A DNA stretch of 64,000 nucleotides from contig NC_089581.1 in assembly GCF_019320115.1 (NCBI RefSeq), positions 70,390,448 through 70,454,447 of the forward strand. The letters run 5' to 3'. Positions 1 to 13,100 of this stretch are shown piece by piece. Position 1 is the stretch's first letter; each line of letters opens with the position of its first letter. Source of the stretch: Miscanthus floridulus (lineage: Eukaryota; Streptophyta; Magnoliopsida; Poales; Poaceae). A program made the position numbers and the translations under genes. The notes beneath the pieces are model-generated. The model saw only the letters and a list, made by a program, of their open reading frames with translations, ran no database searches and was not told the origin of the DNA.

Positions 1-1131
1 GCGCCACCACCTTCTGTTTCAGCGACAGCCATGAGATTGGAGCTGACCCGAGGAAGACGAGCACGCCAGAGGTGCTTCACCGTCCGTCGATGACCCTGCC
101 ATGTCTGCATCGATGAACACAGTAAGCTGCAACCCACTTCCGTCGGTTTTGGGGAAGACGATCCCCTGATCCACCATCCCCTTGACGTAGCGCAACAACC
201 GCTTCACTACGGCCCAGTGATCCTCTCGAAGATCCTCCATGAAGCGGCTGGCGTAGCCCACGGCGAACGCAATGTCTGGCCTCGTGTGGACTAGATAGCG
301 TAGACTATCAACGATGCTCTGGTAGAGTGTTGCTTCTACCTTTGCCGTGGTACTGGCCTTCGTCAGCTTCATCCGTTCCTCCATCGGAGTCATGCATGGC
401 TTGCACTCAGCTTTGACGCTCCGCTCCAACAACTTTGAGGCATACGTGCTCTGACAGAGCATGAGCACCTCCTTCCCCTGTCTCACCTCAATGCCGAGGT
501 AGTAGGAGAGCGCGCCGAGATTGCTCATTCTAAAATGAGCCACCATCTTGCGCTTGAAGCTATCGATGTCATGTGCACGCGCACCAGTGACGATCAAGTC
601 GTCCACATACACGCCGACGATGAGCTCCTCCTTCCCCCATCACCGCGTGTAGAGCGCGTGCTCGGTTGCGCACCGCGTGAACCTAAGCTCACCCAGCGTG
701 GCATCAAGCTTGGCGTTCCATGCTCGTGGGTCCTGCCGTAGCCTGTAGAGCGCCTTACGTAGTCAGAGCACCCTGTACTCCATTCCCTTGACGACGAAAC
801 TCGAAGGTTGCCTGACAAAGACCGTCTCCGCCAGCTCGCCATTGAGGAAGGCCGATTTTACATCCAAGTGATGGATGCGCCAGTCCTTCGCTGCTGTCAA
901 AGCCAGCAACAGCCAGATAGACTCCATGTGTGTTACTAGCGCAAAGACTTCCTCGAAGTCGATGCCCTCGTGCTGGACAAAGCCTCGGGCGACGAGGCAC
1001 GCCTTGTGCTTGACAATGGCGCCGCGCTCGTCCCGCTTGACCTTGTACAGCCACTTCAGGACAATCGGACGGCATCCTGGAGGTGGATCGATGAGCTCCC
1101 AAGTCTCGGTTTCCTCGATCACCTTCATCTA
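1..1131 (-). pseudogene. copia-1 reverse transcriptase and start of RNase H
   Basis: The N-terminal RT half (763-1128) contains the family motifs LKWLYKVKRDERG and [14 protein letters not shown]. The C-terminal half (19-612) contains the catalytic YVDDL box, then LSYYLGIEV, SLRYLVHTRPDIAFAVGYASRFM and an IDADMAGS stretch that begins RNase H. A frameshift and stops separate the halves around 600-760. Another frameshift close to base 30 disrupts the RNase H QSxKQKVVALSS region just before the window edge. It would have copied element RNA into cDNA; here it is a relic. Confidence 0.88.
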
Positions 1132-1379
1132 CTACAGCATCGCCCATCGCCAATTTGCATCACGCTCGGCAAACGTGGGTGGTTCCTCTGCACTGACGAG
1201 AAGCAGCTCTGGGCCATTGAGCAGCCGACCCACCGGGCCTAAGGACCCTCTGCCACCGATGATGTCGTCCAGCCTACGGAACCGTACCTCCTCACCATCG
1301 TGGAAGGCATCCACGAACTCAGTGACTTCGCTTGGAGGTGAGGCGAACTCGATCTACGTCGATGGAGTCCGCTGTTCCA

Positions 1380-1690
1380 CCGGAGTGGTCGGCATAGCAC
1401 CTGGGGTGCTTGGCACCCCGGCTGCAATGCTCAACACCACTCCTGGAGTGCTCGACACCCCTCTCGGAGTGCTCGGCACCACTCTAGGAGTGCTCGGCAC
1501 CAGTCTTGGAGTGGTCGGCACCACTGCAAGACATCTCAGCTTCGCTACGGGAGCGTTCGACACCTGTCCTGGAGTGGTTGGTACCACTGTAGGACCACTC
1601 GGCACCACTCTTGGAATGCTTGGCACCCCTCTTGGAGTGCTTGACACCGCCCAGGAGTGCTCAGCTCTGTTGCTGGAGTGGTCGGCACCT
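1380..1690 (-). repeat. minisatellite in copia-1 integrase-RT linker
   Basis: About 300 bp consist of imperfect copies of a unit of roughly 15 to 30 bp around GGAGTGCTCGGCACCACTC on the plus strand. Read on the coding (minus) strand the repeat encodes successive VVPSTPR, VVPTTPR and GVSSTPG modules. The position matches the poorly conserved linker between integrase and reverse transcriptase in copia polyproteins. The repeat stays open over most of its length. Confidence 0.75.
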
Positions 1691-1787
1691 CCTCTCCAAC
1701 GTCTCCACCACCGTGGATGACCAAGTGCCCGATGACAAAGGTGCTAGTGAAGCCGCCAGCTTTCCCCATGCCCGAACTATCCCAGTC

Positions 1788-2876
1788 CTAGGCTGCCTTC
1801 TCGTCGAACACGACGTCGCACAAGACAACCACCTTGCCTCCACATGGGTCATAGAGCCGGTACGCCTTGGTACCTTCCTCATAGCCCAGGAGCACCATCG
1901 GTGTGCTCCTGTCCTCTAGCTTGGTGTGGACCGGCTTTGTCTTCTTGACGTGGCCAATACAGCCAAATGTTCGGAGGAAGGACACGCTTGGTTTGCACCC
2001 ATACCAAGCTTCGAACGGCATCATGCCCTTCAGGGCTTTTGCGGGCGCGCGGTTGAGGATGAACACCACCGTGGTCACCGCCTCAACCCAGAACCTTGTC
2101 AGCATGCTTTTGGCCTTCATCATGGATCAAGCCATGTCGACCACCGTTTGGTTCCGCCGCTCCACCACGCCATTCTACTATGGCAAAGTATGGCGCGGTG
2201 TGGTGTCGCACCACATCCTGATCCACGCAGTATGCAGCGAACTCCACCAAAGTGAATTTGTCGTCGTGATCAGTCCGCAACATGCACAGTTTCTTGCCAC
2301 TCTCCGCCTTCGCGCATGCCTTGAACTTGTTGATCACCTTCGCCGCCTCGTCCTTCCTCGTTAGGAGTTGCAGCCACATATAGCGACTATAATCATCCAT
2401 GAGCAGGATTAAGTACCACCGACCACCGTTTGTGGCTGCATGATTGGCCCACAGAGATCGTTGTGGACAAGCTGGAGAGTGTATGCCACGTGATACTTGG
2501 CTACCTTTGGGAATGACAGCCTCCTTTGCTTCCTAGTCAGGCAGCTATCACATAGCTCGCCTACGTGCTTGATGTGGGGCAGCCCTCAGACCATCTTCTC
2601 CAGCCGACCGAGCGTGTCGAAGTTGAGATGGCCGAACCGGGCATGCCACAGCCATAGCTCCTCGGTGTGCCATGCTGCCAGGCACATCGGCTTCTCCACC
2701 TTCAAATCAAGTAGGTACAATTGATTACATGAGTGTTTTACCTTTGCAAGAAGATGCCACTCCCAATCCTGAGTCTTTAGGATCTCGCTCTCGATCAGTA
2801 CCTCGCATCTACGCTCGTCCAGCTGCCCGATGTTGATGATGCTTGAACGTGGCTGCGGGATGTAGTACACATCCAT
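1788..2876 (-). pseudogene. copia-1 integrase with GAG-pre-integrase domain
   Basis: The segment 2586-2876 encodes the GAG-pre-integrase region (VYYIPQPRSSIINIGQLDE, then LWHARFGHLNFDTL), which carries the histidines of the HHCC zinc-binding site. The core follows at 2083-2400 (MDDYSRYMWL ... MLRTDHDDKFT), with a catalytic Asp still recognisable. The C-terminal part at 1788-2123 has ILNRAPAKALKGMMPFEAWYG and FGCIGHVKK. Frameshifts near 2120 and 2400-2590 break the chain, so the protein cannot be made. Confidence 0.86.
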
Positions 2877-2959
2877 GGGCGTGCGGTGCTCACCATTTGG
2901 GCACCTGAAGATGATGCTATCATGCCCTCAGATCATCACCCTTGAACCATCACCGAACT

Positions 2960-4110
2960 TCACTGTGTCGGTCATGTTGCCATCGAGCCCGTCATGTGGT
3001 TGCTGGCGCCGGAGTCCAGGTACCACCACTGCTGCTTCTCACCGCCTACACGTCCAAGGTGGACTTGGGTGCGTGGTTCATCAAGGTTGACAACCTTTAG
3101 AGCCTTGTCACACCCTTACACTACCATCACCCCTCCCTTCTCCTTGGCCTTAATGTCATGCAGTGCACAGAACATCGCCATCAGGAGAGTGGCCTCATCA
3201 TCCTCATCAGCCTACGCTAAATGAGCCTTAGCCTTCTTTTCCTGCTTGTGATTTGGGCACTCCTTTGCCCAATGGCCTATCTTCCCATAGCGTCGGTAGG
3301 CGTTGGGGTCAACCTTCTTCTTCTTCTCCAAAGAAGCCTTGCCACGGCGCTTGCCATCGCCACCACGGCTGGAGGAGGCTTCCTCGGATTTCTTCTCCTT
3401 CATCCAAGTAGCCCACTCCTCCTCTGTCAGTAGCAGCTTACCGTTGTCCATCATTGTTGTGGCCTGCTCCATGCGCTCGTCCACTACCTATAGATGACCT
3501 GTCACATTCTCAATGGTGAGGGTGGACAAGTCTAGCATCATTTGTATGGAGAGAGCGATCTAGATGTACTACTCCGACACGGAGTGGAGGCACTTGGAGA
3601 CCACCTCTTCTTCATTGATGGTGACACCATGGCTCCTTAGCTTGTTGATGAGCGACTATAGGTGGAGGGAGAAGTCCTCCACCAACTCACCATCCTTGAA
3701 CTTGAGGGTGGCATACTTCTGCTTCAGCAGCTGGGCCGTCACCTTCTTTGCATGGTCGGAGCTGACACGCATCACCGCAATGGCCTCCTACACCTCCTTA
3801 GAAGAGTTCTTCACCCCTAACGGCTCCCTATACTTCACTGGCACAGCAGTGAGGATAGACTCCAAAGCTGACATGTTGTCTTCTTCATTGTCGGTGCCCT
3901 TGTCAATGGCATTCTAGAGCCGTTGGGCTTTGAGCTTGACCTTCATGGTCATCGCCCACTCGCCATAGTTGGTGCGAGTCAGCATCGGCCAACTGGTGCC
4001 ACTGACCTCCCACACCATGCGCATGATGACTCCTATCATGGCTGGGCAGCCATAGTAGTGCCGCTGTTGTCGCCCATCTCCAAACCGTCCGTTATCGCCA
4101 GCGGTTAGTC
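2960..4110 (-). pseudogene. copia-1 gag and protease
   Basis: Gag begins close to the primer-binding site with SWPMLTRTNYGEWAMTMKV, the DUF4219/UBN2-type start common in copia gag. It continues through a UBN2-like segment (3500-3900) to a zinc knuckle at about 3250-3300. The knuckle reads YRRYGKIGHWAKEC, so the first two metal-binding cysteines have become tyrosines. A protease motif YLDSGASNHMTG follows near 2985-3030. Several in-frame TAG codons interrupt it. Gag would form the particle and bind RNA; this copy is dead. Confidence 0.83.
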
Positions 4111-4128
4111 TAGCAACGGCACTTGTAT

Positions 4129-4143
4129 GGCTTTGATACCACT
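4129..4143 (-). other. copia-1 primer-binding site
   Basis: Minus-strand TGGTATCAAAGCC lies two bases inside the LTR end. It matches the initiator-methionine tRNA 3' end used by most plant copia elements (TGGTATCAGAGC) with one change in the core. Confidence 0.85.
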
Positions 4144-4296
4144 TGTTGGTCCTGAGATCTCCCGCACGAGTGAGCCGACCGCTCACCAACATTCTCGCTC
4201 TCTATGGCTAGAGGTAGAAGAAGGGAGGGAGAACAGAGCACATACACAAAGCATAAGTACCAGTGTTGGCTGGAGCTCTACAGAGGAGATGGCAAA
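4144..4296 (-). repeat. copia-1 5' LTR, proximal part (split by Tekay insertion)
   Basis: The LTR ends with minus-strand CCAACA at 4144-4149. It runs 153 bp to the Tekay junction at 4297. The rest of the LTR continues beyond the Tekay element at 36900. Confidence 0.82.
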
Positions 4297-7200
4297 TGTA
4301 GCAAAACCAACCAATTTATAAGAGCATAAGTACAATGGCAGCCCACTAGCGGTCGCTCTATCATACTTGAGCCCATATAACCCCGGTAGTCCATCGAGTA
4401 CCACGAAGGGTCTTGATTAACCATCAACATACAACAAAGATTGTATGTGTTTGACATACATGTCACATGTTACATAAAGTTCACAAATACAGTTCATTCA
4501 TCAGAGTATGAATTTAGGTTATTACAAACCAAGTTCAGTAAAATAGTAGCAGAAGCAAATTAAAGTTTGAAACTAACATCTGCCATCATAATTCAAATAT
4601 AGTGCCAGCTCATGATCACATCCACAAAAGCATATGAGAAGTATTAATAAGAGATGCCTACCCAGGGCTCACTCCTCATCCATGGCGGGACAGAAGCAGT
4701 TCTTGCAATAGCCATGATAAACTGTACCATCTACAACAATGGGAATAAAACCCTGAGTACGAGAAGGTACTCAGCTAGACTTACCTATCATAAAGCAAAA
4801 AAAGTGACTCCAAGGATTATGCAAGGCTTTATAAGTGGAGCTAGTTTGACAACATTTTACATAAAAAGCTTACCAATTCAAGTATACAGTTATAATTCGG
4901 TCATCTTTTTTAATTATAGCTATTCATCTCTAGATTAGCAACTAACCTATGCCAAACATGTGGTATATCATTTAGTAGCATACAATAGTAACCATAGCCG
5001 GTGTAGTAATTCCATGTTCATCATAACCATCATTTCATAACACAGTTACTACGATGTTGGGACTAGCCAAGTTTCTCACTCTCCAAGAGAGATGGCGATT
5101 CGAATTAATTTCAACTAGTTGGGAATTTATTTCTAACACAAACCCAGGTAGACTAGATCAACGGTCACCTTAGGTCACTTTTGGTACAACTCAGGTCCAC
5201 ATTTCGTGGGTTTGCCCAACGCCGCACAATCAGGGACAACCAGCTGCTAGGACGTTCAGGCCCGCCCTGCCCTTGGGCTCATGTCTATCTCCCCACACAT
5301 CCTTACTACCATCCAGAGTGTGCACTCTTATAGAACAGGGCCTGACCTAAGTTGAGCTACTCAGCTTCGTGGTAGGAATGAGTTATCCTGCTAGCTAAGT
5401 GAGAGGCATGTGTTCAATCTTAACAAAAGCGCCAACAACGGTACGGTCCTTAATCGGCACAGATGGAATCACATGAGTCAACCTACACATAGACTCCAAT
5501 CAACTTCCATTTACATTACCCCATGGTTCTTTTCCATGATAGCAAATATAGCCAACCGTGCTTCGGTATCCACCTATACCTCATAGGTGACTGGAAATCA
5601 CCCAATTTCTATCAGTATAAGCATGGCTAAGCATGTATTCGATCCTAGATCTACATAGGGTTAAAGGTATATGTAACTGGACAAGGTAGTTCTATGCATC
5701 AAGTGTTTCTAATTAACTCTTATAACCTAATGCATCAAACGTAAAGGACTCAAGTGATATTTTATAAAACATGGGAGACTTAGAATGCTCCAAGGCTTGC
5801 CTTTGAGGAAAGAGGTTGGCTGGTGATCCGGGCACTCAGGGAGGTACTCTAGAGTTTGCTCCTCTTCTCCTAGAGCTATAGCCTAAGATGTCTCTTGCTG
5901 ATCCTCCTCTTCTTCCTCATTGAACTCCAACAGAGTTATCTCTTCAGACGATCCTATATGCATGGGCATGAAATAAGATATCACGAATGCATATATGATG
6001 ATATGTATAATATGATATGATGTGATGAATGCATCCTCATAAGTGTTTTCAACAGTATTGCATTAAAAGTAATAACAAGTTGCATCTTATTTTACTGAGT
6101 AAGTGCATATCTCTTCTCTAGTAACTTAAGCAAACACTTATGTAATTCATTTTCTGGACTACAAGATAGCAGCTACTTGTTTTGACCATAACTAGAGTTA
6201 TACACATCAAAATAATATGGTTATGGACATTTTGGAAAGCTTATGAAATTGCCTACAACTTTATTTCAATCATCTTAATGTGATTCAACAATTATCTAGG
6301 TCAAACAAATCAATCCTTTGGATCTATCCAGAAAGCAAGCATTTCTGATAGTAGACATATAGCAGCCATAATTCTTAAACCATAAGGTCTATGACTATGA
6401 AAATTTAACACAAGGTAGATAAGTAAGTTATCTACAACTTTGTTATTAATAAGTTTTACAAAAAAACAATTATCATCATGAAATTATCATCACAACAGAA
6501 ACTATACATGCAGCCATCTAGTTGAATTATAAAGCTATAATTAACTAGTTGCATACAACCAATTGCTTTTAAGCCTAACTAATAACATAAATAGATCATA
6601 TGCATCACAAGCACCATATAAAACATCATGGTTAAACATAACTAAATTATTTATATCCATTTATTAATTTCCTTAGATAGTAAGGTGATTTAAAGGATAA
6701 ATATTCCCACTACTTAATAAATTCTAATAAAATTACACAAGCCTACAAATGACCTTAATAGTCCACTGTACAAATTTCATGTCATTTGTATAAGTATAAC
6801 TATCTCTACAAAATGACAATTTACATAGGCTTATTTTAGCAAAAATAGTTTGGCATAGTGAAAAGTGCCAAAAAACAGATTCAATATTTTTCTTACATTC
6901 CTCCAAGCATAAGAATATTGTGTAAAATTTTTCATGATCATATGTTATGTAATTTTACCCCAATTAATTTCACTAGAAAGTAGCAATTAATTAGGATTAA
7001 ATAGGAAGACCATATTTTAAGTATGCTTACTATAGGTTTAATATTTTTTCTAGATAGAGCATGTCAACACAAGACTGGAAAAATTGGAATCACAATTTTA
7101 TCACCTTCCTAGCTCAAGTTATGCAATTTACAAGATATAAACTACTTTCAAAGCACTTATCTTGTTCAATTTAATTCTCCCAGAAACGTACCCTAAATAG

Positions 7201-8190
7201 TATATTTCATATTTTTATCCACTAATACACTTTGAGATGAAACCAACAAAATTTGGTTTACCCCATTTGGACACTCCTAACTTTAGATATGAATTTTTGA
7301 AACATGCATTCAAATCTAGAAAAATGAATCAGAAAATCAAAACATCACACAGGCTGACAGCTGAGGCCTGTGGTAAACACGACCCACCCATCAGTGAGAC
7401 CAAGACACAGGACGGCGCTGACCGGCGAGAACTCTTTGACGGTGAGGTCTTCGGCGGTAGCATCTTCACCGTTGCACTCTTCTTACCCCCGCGCATCGAA
7501 TGGTAGGCTTAGTTGGCTCGGTGGCTCGCCGGAGCAAGCTTGATAGCGGCCATGGCGAAAGGCGGAGGTCGGGCAGCAGTAGACCGGCCATCTCCGGCTA
7601 TGGCACACTCAGGTGAGGGTGGTACTCCATCCTGATGACCTAGCGAAGCTACACAGTGCAGGTGAGGGCTCGAGGTGGTGTCAGTGAGCTTGGCCACGTG
7701 CATGGCTGTGCGGCGGCGCACAGAGCATAGCGGTGCTCTCACTATTCTAGCTTGACAGTGACGAAAGGTGGGTCTCCATCATGCCACTAGCTAGGTCTAG
7801 GGTTACTCAACCTAAGATGTGAGAGAAAGGAGGGAGACGGTGAACCAACTCAGCGGCGGCAAGCTCAAGTGCCACGGTGGCCATGGCGGCCGTGCATGGA
7901 GAGGTGACTTGTTCTAGCACATTCAAGTGGTGGCATCATTCCTAGATCTAGCCTAAGCATCTAGACTCTAGCATGGTGCTAGACCAGAGAAGATGGAGGC
8001 ATGCGATGCGGTGGAACGGCCGGACCACGGTGAGCACGAGCGCGGCGGCGCTCTAGTGACAATGACGGCTACGGCGAGGCTAAATGTTGCTATACCTAGG
8101 GTCGATAGGTGATGCTGGTGGCGCAAGGAGGTGGAGGTGATGGAGGAGTAGCTATGGCCGAGACAAATTGGTCGGTGAGGCTACGTCAGT
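4297..8190 (-). repeat. Tekay-1 3' LTR, truncated
   Basis: This stretch is collinear along its whole length with 32128 to about 36000. Shared landmarks are AATTTATAAGAGCA near the end, AAGGTACTCAGCTAGACTTAC, and the AT-rich block followed by a GC-rich gene-like block (from about 7350). No gene is present. Differences from the other LTR are mostly C/T and G/A transitions. The U3 start present at 36000-36899 is lacking. Confidence 0.85.
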
Positions 8191-8193
8191 GGT

Positions 8194-9140
8194 GAGCAAC
8201 TTGTAATGAAAAATGAGGCTAGTGTAACAACAAATGCATGCACAATCAATGATGAGCAACTTGTAAAGAAAAATGAAAAATTAAAAGAAAAATTAGCTAG
8301 CTCACAAGATGCTTATAAAAGTTTGCTTGCTAAAATGGAAACCACGTGCAAACATTGTGATGAGCTAACTAATAAAGTTGCAAATCTTGAAGCCGTCGGT
8401 ACAACCCTCACCGAGGCACCTAAAAAGAAAAGTTCTATCTTTGATATGCCTGAAAAGAATGCCTCTACTTCTTGCAATAATTTATGTTTAGACTCACCCA
8501 TGTGCAACCAAGTTTGTGTTGAGAAAGTTATTGTAGATACATGCACACAAGAGGTCACAATGGAAAATGAGCAACTCAAGCAAGAAGTGGCTCGCCTCAC
8601 CAAGGACTTGACTCAAGTGAAAGACAAGACGAAGCAAGCCCAACTTCATCAAGATAACACCATCAAGGGAGTGAAGAAGCTTGATGAAGGATAAACCGTG
8701 GTTTGCTATGTATGCCACAAGGAAGGCCACAAGTCCTATGAGTGCAAGGTGAAGTATGGGGGAGGAGCTAAGAAGAAAGAGAAAAACAAAAATGAAACAA
8801 GCAAGCTCTCCAATACCTACACCAACAAGGTGGACAAAAAGGCCTCCACACCTTATCTCTTGAAGAAGAAGAAAAATGACAAGGTGGTGGCCATCAAGGT
8901 GAACAAGAAAGCCAACAATGGGGCCAAACGTATTTTGGTGCCAAAGGAGATCATTTCCAACAGGAAGAGCACCAAGAAGGTTTGGATCTCGAAAGGGAAG
9001 TGAGAAGTCTGAAGGACTTTGGGGAATTTGGAGACTTGGCAAAGTATGGGTGCATTTCATGGGATGCATCACATTGGATCATGTTAATTGCCAAGTGGGT
9101 TAGTGAACACTATGGACCCAAATTCCCCTCCCCATGTTAG
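8194..9140 (+). pseudogene. SIRE-lineage gag, coiled coil plus CCHC knuckle
   Basis: The frame is open from the Tekay junction and encodes a Lys/Glu-rich coiled coil (KNEKLKEKLASSQDAYKSL; CKHCDELTNKVANLEAVGTT; MENEQLKQEVARLTKDL). An in-frame TAA at 8692-8694 is followed by a zinc knuckle CYVCHKEGHKSYEC and a basic tail ending KKVWISKGK. A second frame then gives LKDFGEFGDLAKYGC to a TAG near 9139, so a 1-nt shift lies near 9002. Residues EQLVxKNE occur twice, 60 bp apart. The layout matches the C-terminal gag of grass SIRE/Maximus elements. Confidence 0.75.
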
Positions 9141-10115
9141 GTAACTAGATTTAATTTTTTGCAATTTCAATTAGCATCTAGTTCATTTTGATGCCTAGGT
9201 TTGCATTTGCATGTTTAATCTTTTGTCTTGCATATACTAGGTATATCTTATGGTAGGCTTGCTCGGTTTCACTCTTAACCCTTGGAGCAAACCTACATGG
9301 TTTAAATTTTTAGGAGCACGGCACATAGCTTTTTTCATAATTGTTCATCTAATATGTGCCAAAGTCCAAATTGTAGATAATTTCTCCCGAATATCACCTT
9401 CAAAAATGATTCTCATATTCATGTGATGTCATCTTTCAAGTGGTATTTTTTATTCTAAAATCAATGTGCATGTCTCCTACAAGTATTCCATACTTGTGTG
9501 CACAAATTTATGGTGAGGTTACTATACAAGTTGGATGCCTTGAGACTAACACCTTTCCAAGCTTATCATGTGTGCAGTAGTCTCATTGCAAGGAAATTGG
9601 AGTCCCCGGAGTTAAGCATCATACTTCAAATATCCACCACCTATTGCAAGTGGTATAGATCAAATTGGTTTCCACATGTGTTATTTCTAAACCGATATCA
9701 TCATGTTGATTTCACTTTGGTATTTATATGCTTTCTCCATGCATTATATAATTAAACACCCTTGAGCATTAATTTACCAATTATGCATAAACTACATTCT
9801 CCATCATATTTATGCATATATTTGGGGGAAGTTTAGTCTATGTAATGTGAGAGTCAAATTTTGTGACCTATTCCACTCCACATACAAAGGATCACAAAGT
9901 TTGACCCTCCCTTGTGCTACTAATGCCTTCCTTTTCGGTGTTTGATTCCAAAGGGGGAGAATTTGTAGGACCAAAAGCAAGCCCGATCATAATAATTTAT
10001 AAGTGGTATTGGTAATAATTTATAAGTGGTAATGGTCCAAGGAAGGGAGGATGGTGAATTATGGAGTTAGGGGGAGGCTTAAATCCATAATGCCACGTGG
10101 GGACATTTGCAAGGG
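9141..10115 (+). other. noncoding 3' region of the SIRE-like element
   Basis: AT-rich, with no convincing reading frame. It contains the G-run GGGGGAGAA at 9953-9961 followed by TGTAGGACC, which looks like a polypurine tract and LTR start. A short tandem repeat of TAATTTATAAGTGGTA lies near 9987-10031. Confidence 0.5.
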
Positions 10116-13100
10116 TGTTTACACCAAAATTTGGAGAGAAAAGCGTGGGAACTCGAAGCTTCCAAAATTGTGTCGATCAAGTCCGTGGTTGCATGAAGAT
10201 TGATATCAACAGATTTAGAGGAAACATTGGAATCGGCTCTCATTGAATGACGTCACCTAGTAACGATAATGGGCTATGGTCAGCATCGGGAGATGCAGAT
10301 CAGACTCTACAAAAAGGGAAAGATTAGGGTTCAAGTTATCTTAAGATTAGGAATGTTCTCTTTTATACCAAAGATTGTAATGAGTCGTGCTCGAATAGGA
10401 TTCGTGTTCTGGCTCTGGGTATAAATATTGGACCCCGGCTATTGTAAAGGACACACAATCAATCAAATACAAGTTACTTACTTTTTTTGGCTCCGGCCAC
10501 CCCTTAGGAGTAGGAGTAGAGTAGATCTCAACGAGTTCTTCAGCGATCAGGGCTGCATCGGTCCGGCAGACCTCCGGCTTGTCTGTAAGTACCGTCATGG
10601 CTTATACTTCTGTTCGTACGACTGCATCGATCCGGTCTATAATAGAACCGACCAATTTATAAGAGCACAAGTACAAAAGCAATCACCGGAGTGATCAAAC
10701 CATCATACTTGAACCCATATAAACCTGGTAGTCAACTGAAACCACAAAGGATTTCAAACCAACTTGCATACAACCAAGATCGTAGTGATTCAACGTAACA
10801 AGCCACATGTTACATCCATTTCACAAGTAGTTCACAAGTACCTCATACATCGGAGTTCACATAGTTATTACAAAACGAGTTCACAAATAGCGGAAGCAAA
10901 GTAGTTTGAGACCATTACACACACTTAGTTCAAATACAAGCCAGTTTCATAGTCATATCCAGCAAAAGCAACATGATAAGATAACATAGATGATCATGCC
11001 CCATGATCTAGTCTTCATCCCCCGTAGGGTGGAGATAATACTTGCAGTTGCCATTATAGAGCACGTCATCTGCAACAAGGGGGAATAAACCCTGAGTACA
11101 AGAATGTACTCAGCTAGACTAACCCATCGTAAACCAAAAATAAATGCACCAAGAAGTATGCTAGGCTTTATCGGTGGATCTTTCTTGACAACCATTTTGC
11201 ATAAAAAAAATTAATGATACAAGAGCATAACTTAATTTATTAATTAAGCAGCAAGTTATCCATATTAAACCTGTCAACTAGATTAGCACTTGTACTAGAG
11301 CAAGCAATTGATTAAACTCCAAGCATTAGTAACCATATCCGGTACAATGCTGTAACATCATCATCATCATTATAACCACCAAGTTCAATTAAGTGTATCT
11401 ATATTATTGCTGCTCAGTCAAGTTCTCACTATCCGAGAGAGATGGCAATTTGAATCGATTCCTACCCAGCTGGGTAATTATTCCTAACACAAACCCAGGT
11501 CTACTAGCCACGGTAGCCTTAGGTCACCTTTGGTACAACTCAGGAATTGCGGAATCCACTCTGCCAGGTGGCCAATCTCACCTTTGGACTTATGCCAATG
11601 GCTCCTCGCACATCCTTACTACCGCCAGAGTGCGCACTTTCACTTCTCAGCCCTCCGGCCTAAGTTAAGCTACTCGGCTTCATGGTCAGAACGAGTTATC
11701 CAGCCAACTAAGTGATAGGCATGCGTTCAACATGACATGAGGACATATAGCAAATCAGTCCTTAACTGACACAGATGGGGATAGATCCACACCCAAGACC
11801 TCCTTGCCTTGTTGCTTCTCTATCGACATCCTGTCCGATCTCCATTCATTATTAACACATGGTTATTTCCGCGATAGCAAAAATAGCCAACCGTGACCAG
11901 ACATCATCCTAACTTGTAGGTGATAGGAAATCACCTAACTTTACCAGTCTAAGCAAGGCTAAGCTTTGATTCGCTCCTGGACCTAAATAGGATTCAGGGT
12001 ACGTTTACTGGACAAGGAATAGATATATATATGCAACAAGTGTCTGTATCCAATTCCTATCACTTAATGCATCAAAAAATAAAGATACTCAAAGTAACCA
12101 TTTTCAAAACATAGGAGACTTAGAATGCTCTGGGGCTTGCCTTTCAGAAAAGATGAAGGTTGGTGATCGGGACACTCAAGGACTTCTTCTTTGTTGGCTC
12201 CTTCTTCTGGGGCTTGCACCTCCATCTCCTAAGCTTGCTGCTGCTCCTCCGGAAGTCCTTGCTTGAATTCCAGAAGCGTGACTCCCTCTGGAACACCTAT
12301 TGCATGCATATGCATAGCATAAGAGTCATGCATGCACAAGAGATGGAAGATGATGATGAAATGTATAGCTATGTATAGATGGACGCATGAAAGACACGAT
12401 GATGCAAGGTTAACATCTATTTTACTAAGTAGGTGCATATCTCTTTTAGAAAACAAGAACTACACACTCACCAAGCTCTAACATCCTAAGATAAAGTTGT
12501 TCATCTTCAGTAAGAGGTCTAGCACTTGCAACTAATAATTTATCTTAATTAGCCTAGCATCTAAATCATCACATCAACTCATATAAAGCAAACAAGTCAT
12601 TCATTGCACTCAACAGTTTTTAGGCTGCAAACAGCAGCTACAAGTTTGATCCATAACAGGAGTTATACAGGTCCAAATACCATGATTTAAGACTTTCTAG
12701 AAATCTTATAAAATTGTCTACAACTTTTGTTTAATCACCAAAGTCTAATTCAAACTTAAACTATGTCAAACAGACTGATCTTACAAAACTATCTGTGGAT
12801 TTCAGAGAGTAGGCAGTTGGGAGTGCTGTCTTCCAACTGATATAACTCTCAAACTACTAGACCAAATGCCCTGAAATTTTGACACAAGCTAGATAAACAA
12901 GTTCCCTACAACTTTGTTATTAACCAAATTCATAGAAAACATCATCTTCACCAGTTAATCACCAATGTTATCAACAGTTAACATACATCAAATGAACACT
13001 AGAAAACATAGTGGCCATTCATAAATAAATTCTTTTCATGCCTTTATTAATTTATTTAGATAATTATATTAAATAATAAACACTAAGACAAAGTATACAG

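Larger units (their letters stand above)
1..4296 (-). mobile_element. Ty1/copia retrotransposon copia-1, decayed, left end outside window
   Basis: Reading leftward from a primer-binding site at 4129-4141 (minus strand TGGTATCAAAGCC) the order is gag, zinc knuckle, protease, GAG-pre-integrase, integrase, reverse transcriptase and the start of RNase H, which is the copia order. The LTR begins at 4144 (plus-strand TGTTGGTCC, so minus-strand ...GGACCAACA) and is cut at 4296 by a Tekay LTR. It resumes at 36900. RNase H and the other LTR lie beyond base 1. Many stops and frameshifts make it non-functional as a protein source. Confidence 0.9.
8190..10115 (+). mobile_element. SIRE-like copia element, left (gag-containing) part
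   Basis: It starts abruptly against Tekay LTR sequence at about 8190 and is interrupted by the Tat element at 10116. It holds a gag C-terminal region and about 950 bp of noncoding sequence, with a polypurine run AAAGGGGGAG at 9950-9960. No protease, integrase or RT is seen after gag, so this may be a non-autonomous, gag-only relative. The right part continues at 26094-27744. Confidence 0.7.

Noticed and set aside
7237..8190. GC-rich gene-like blocks in the Tekay LTRs (also 13800-14400 and 35170-36150)
   Set aside because: Frames are short and not shared between the three LTR copies; the GC-rich block is a normal part of this LTR.
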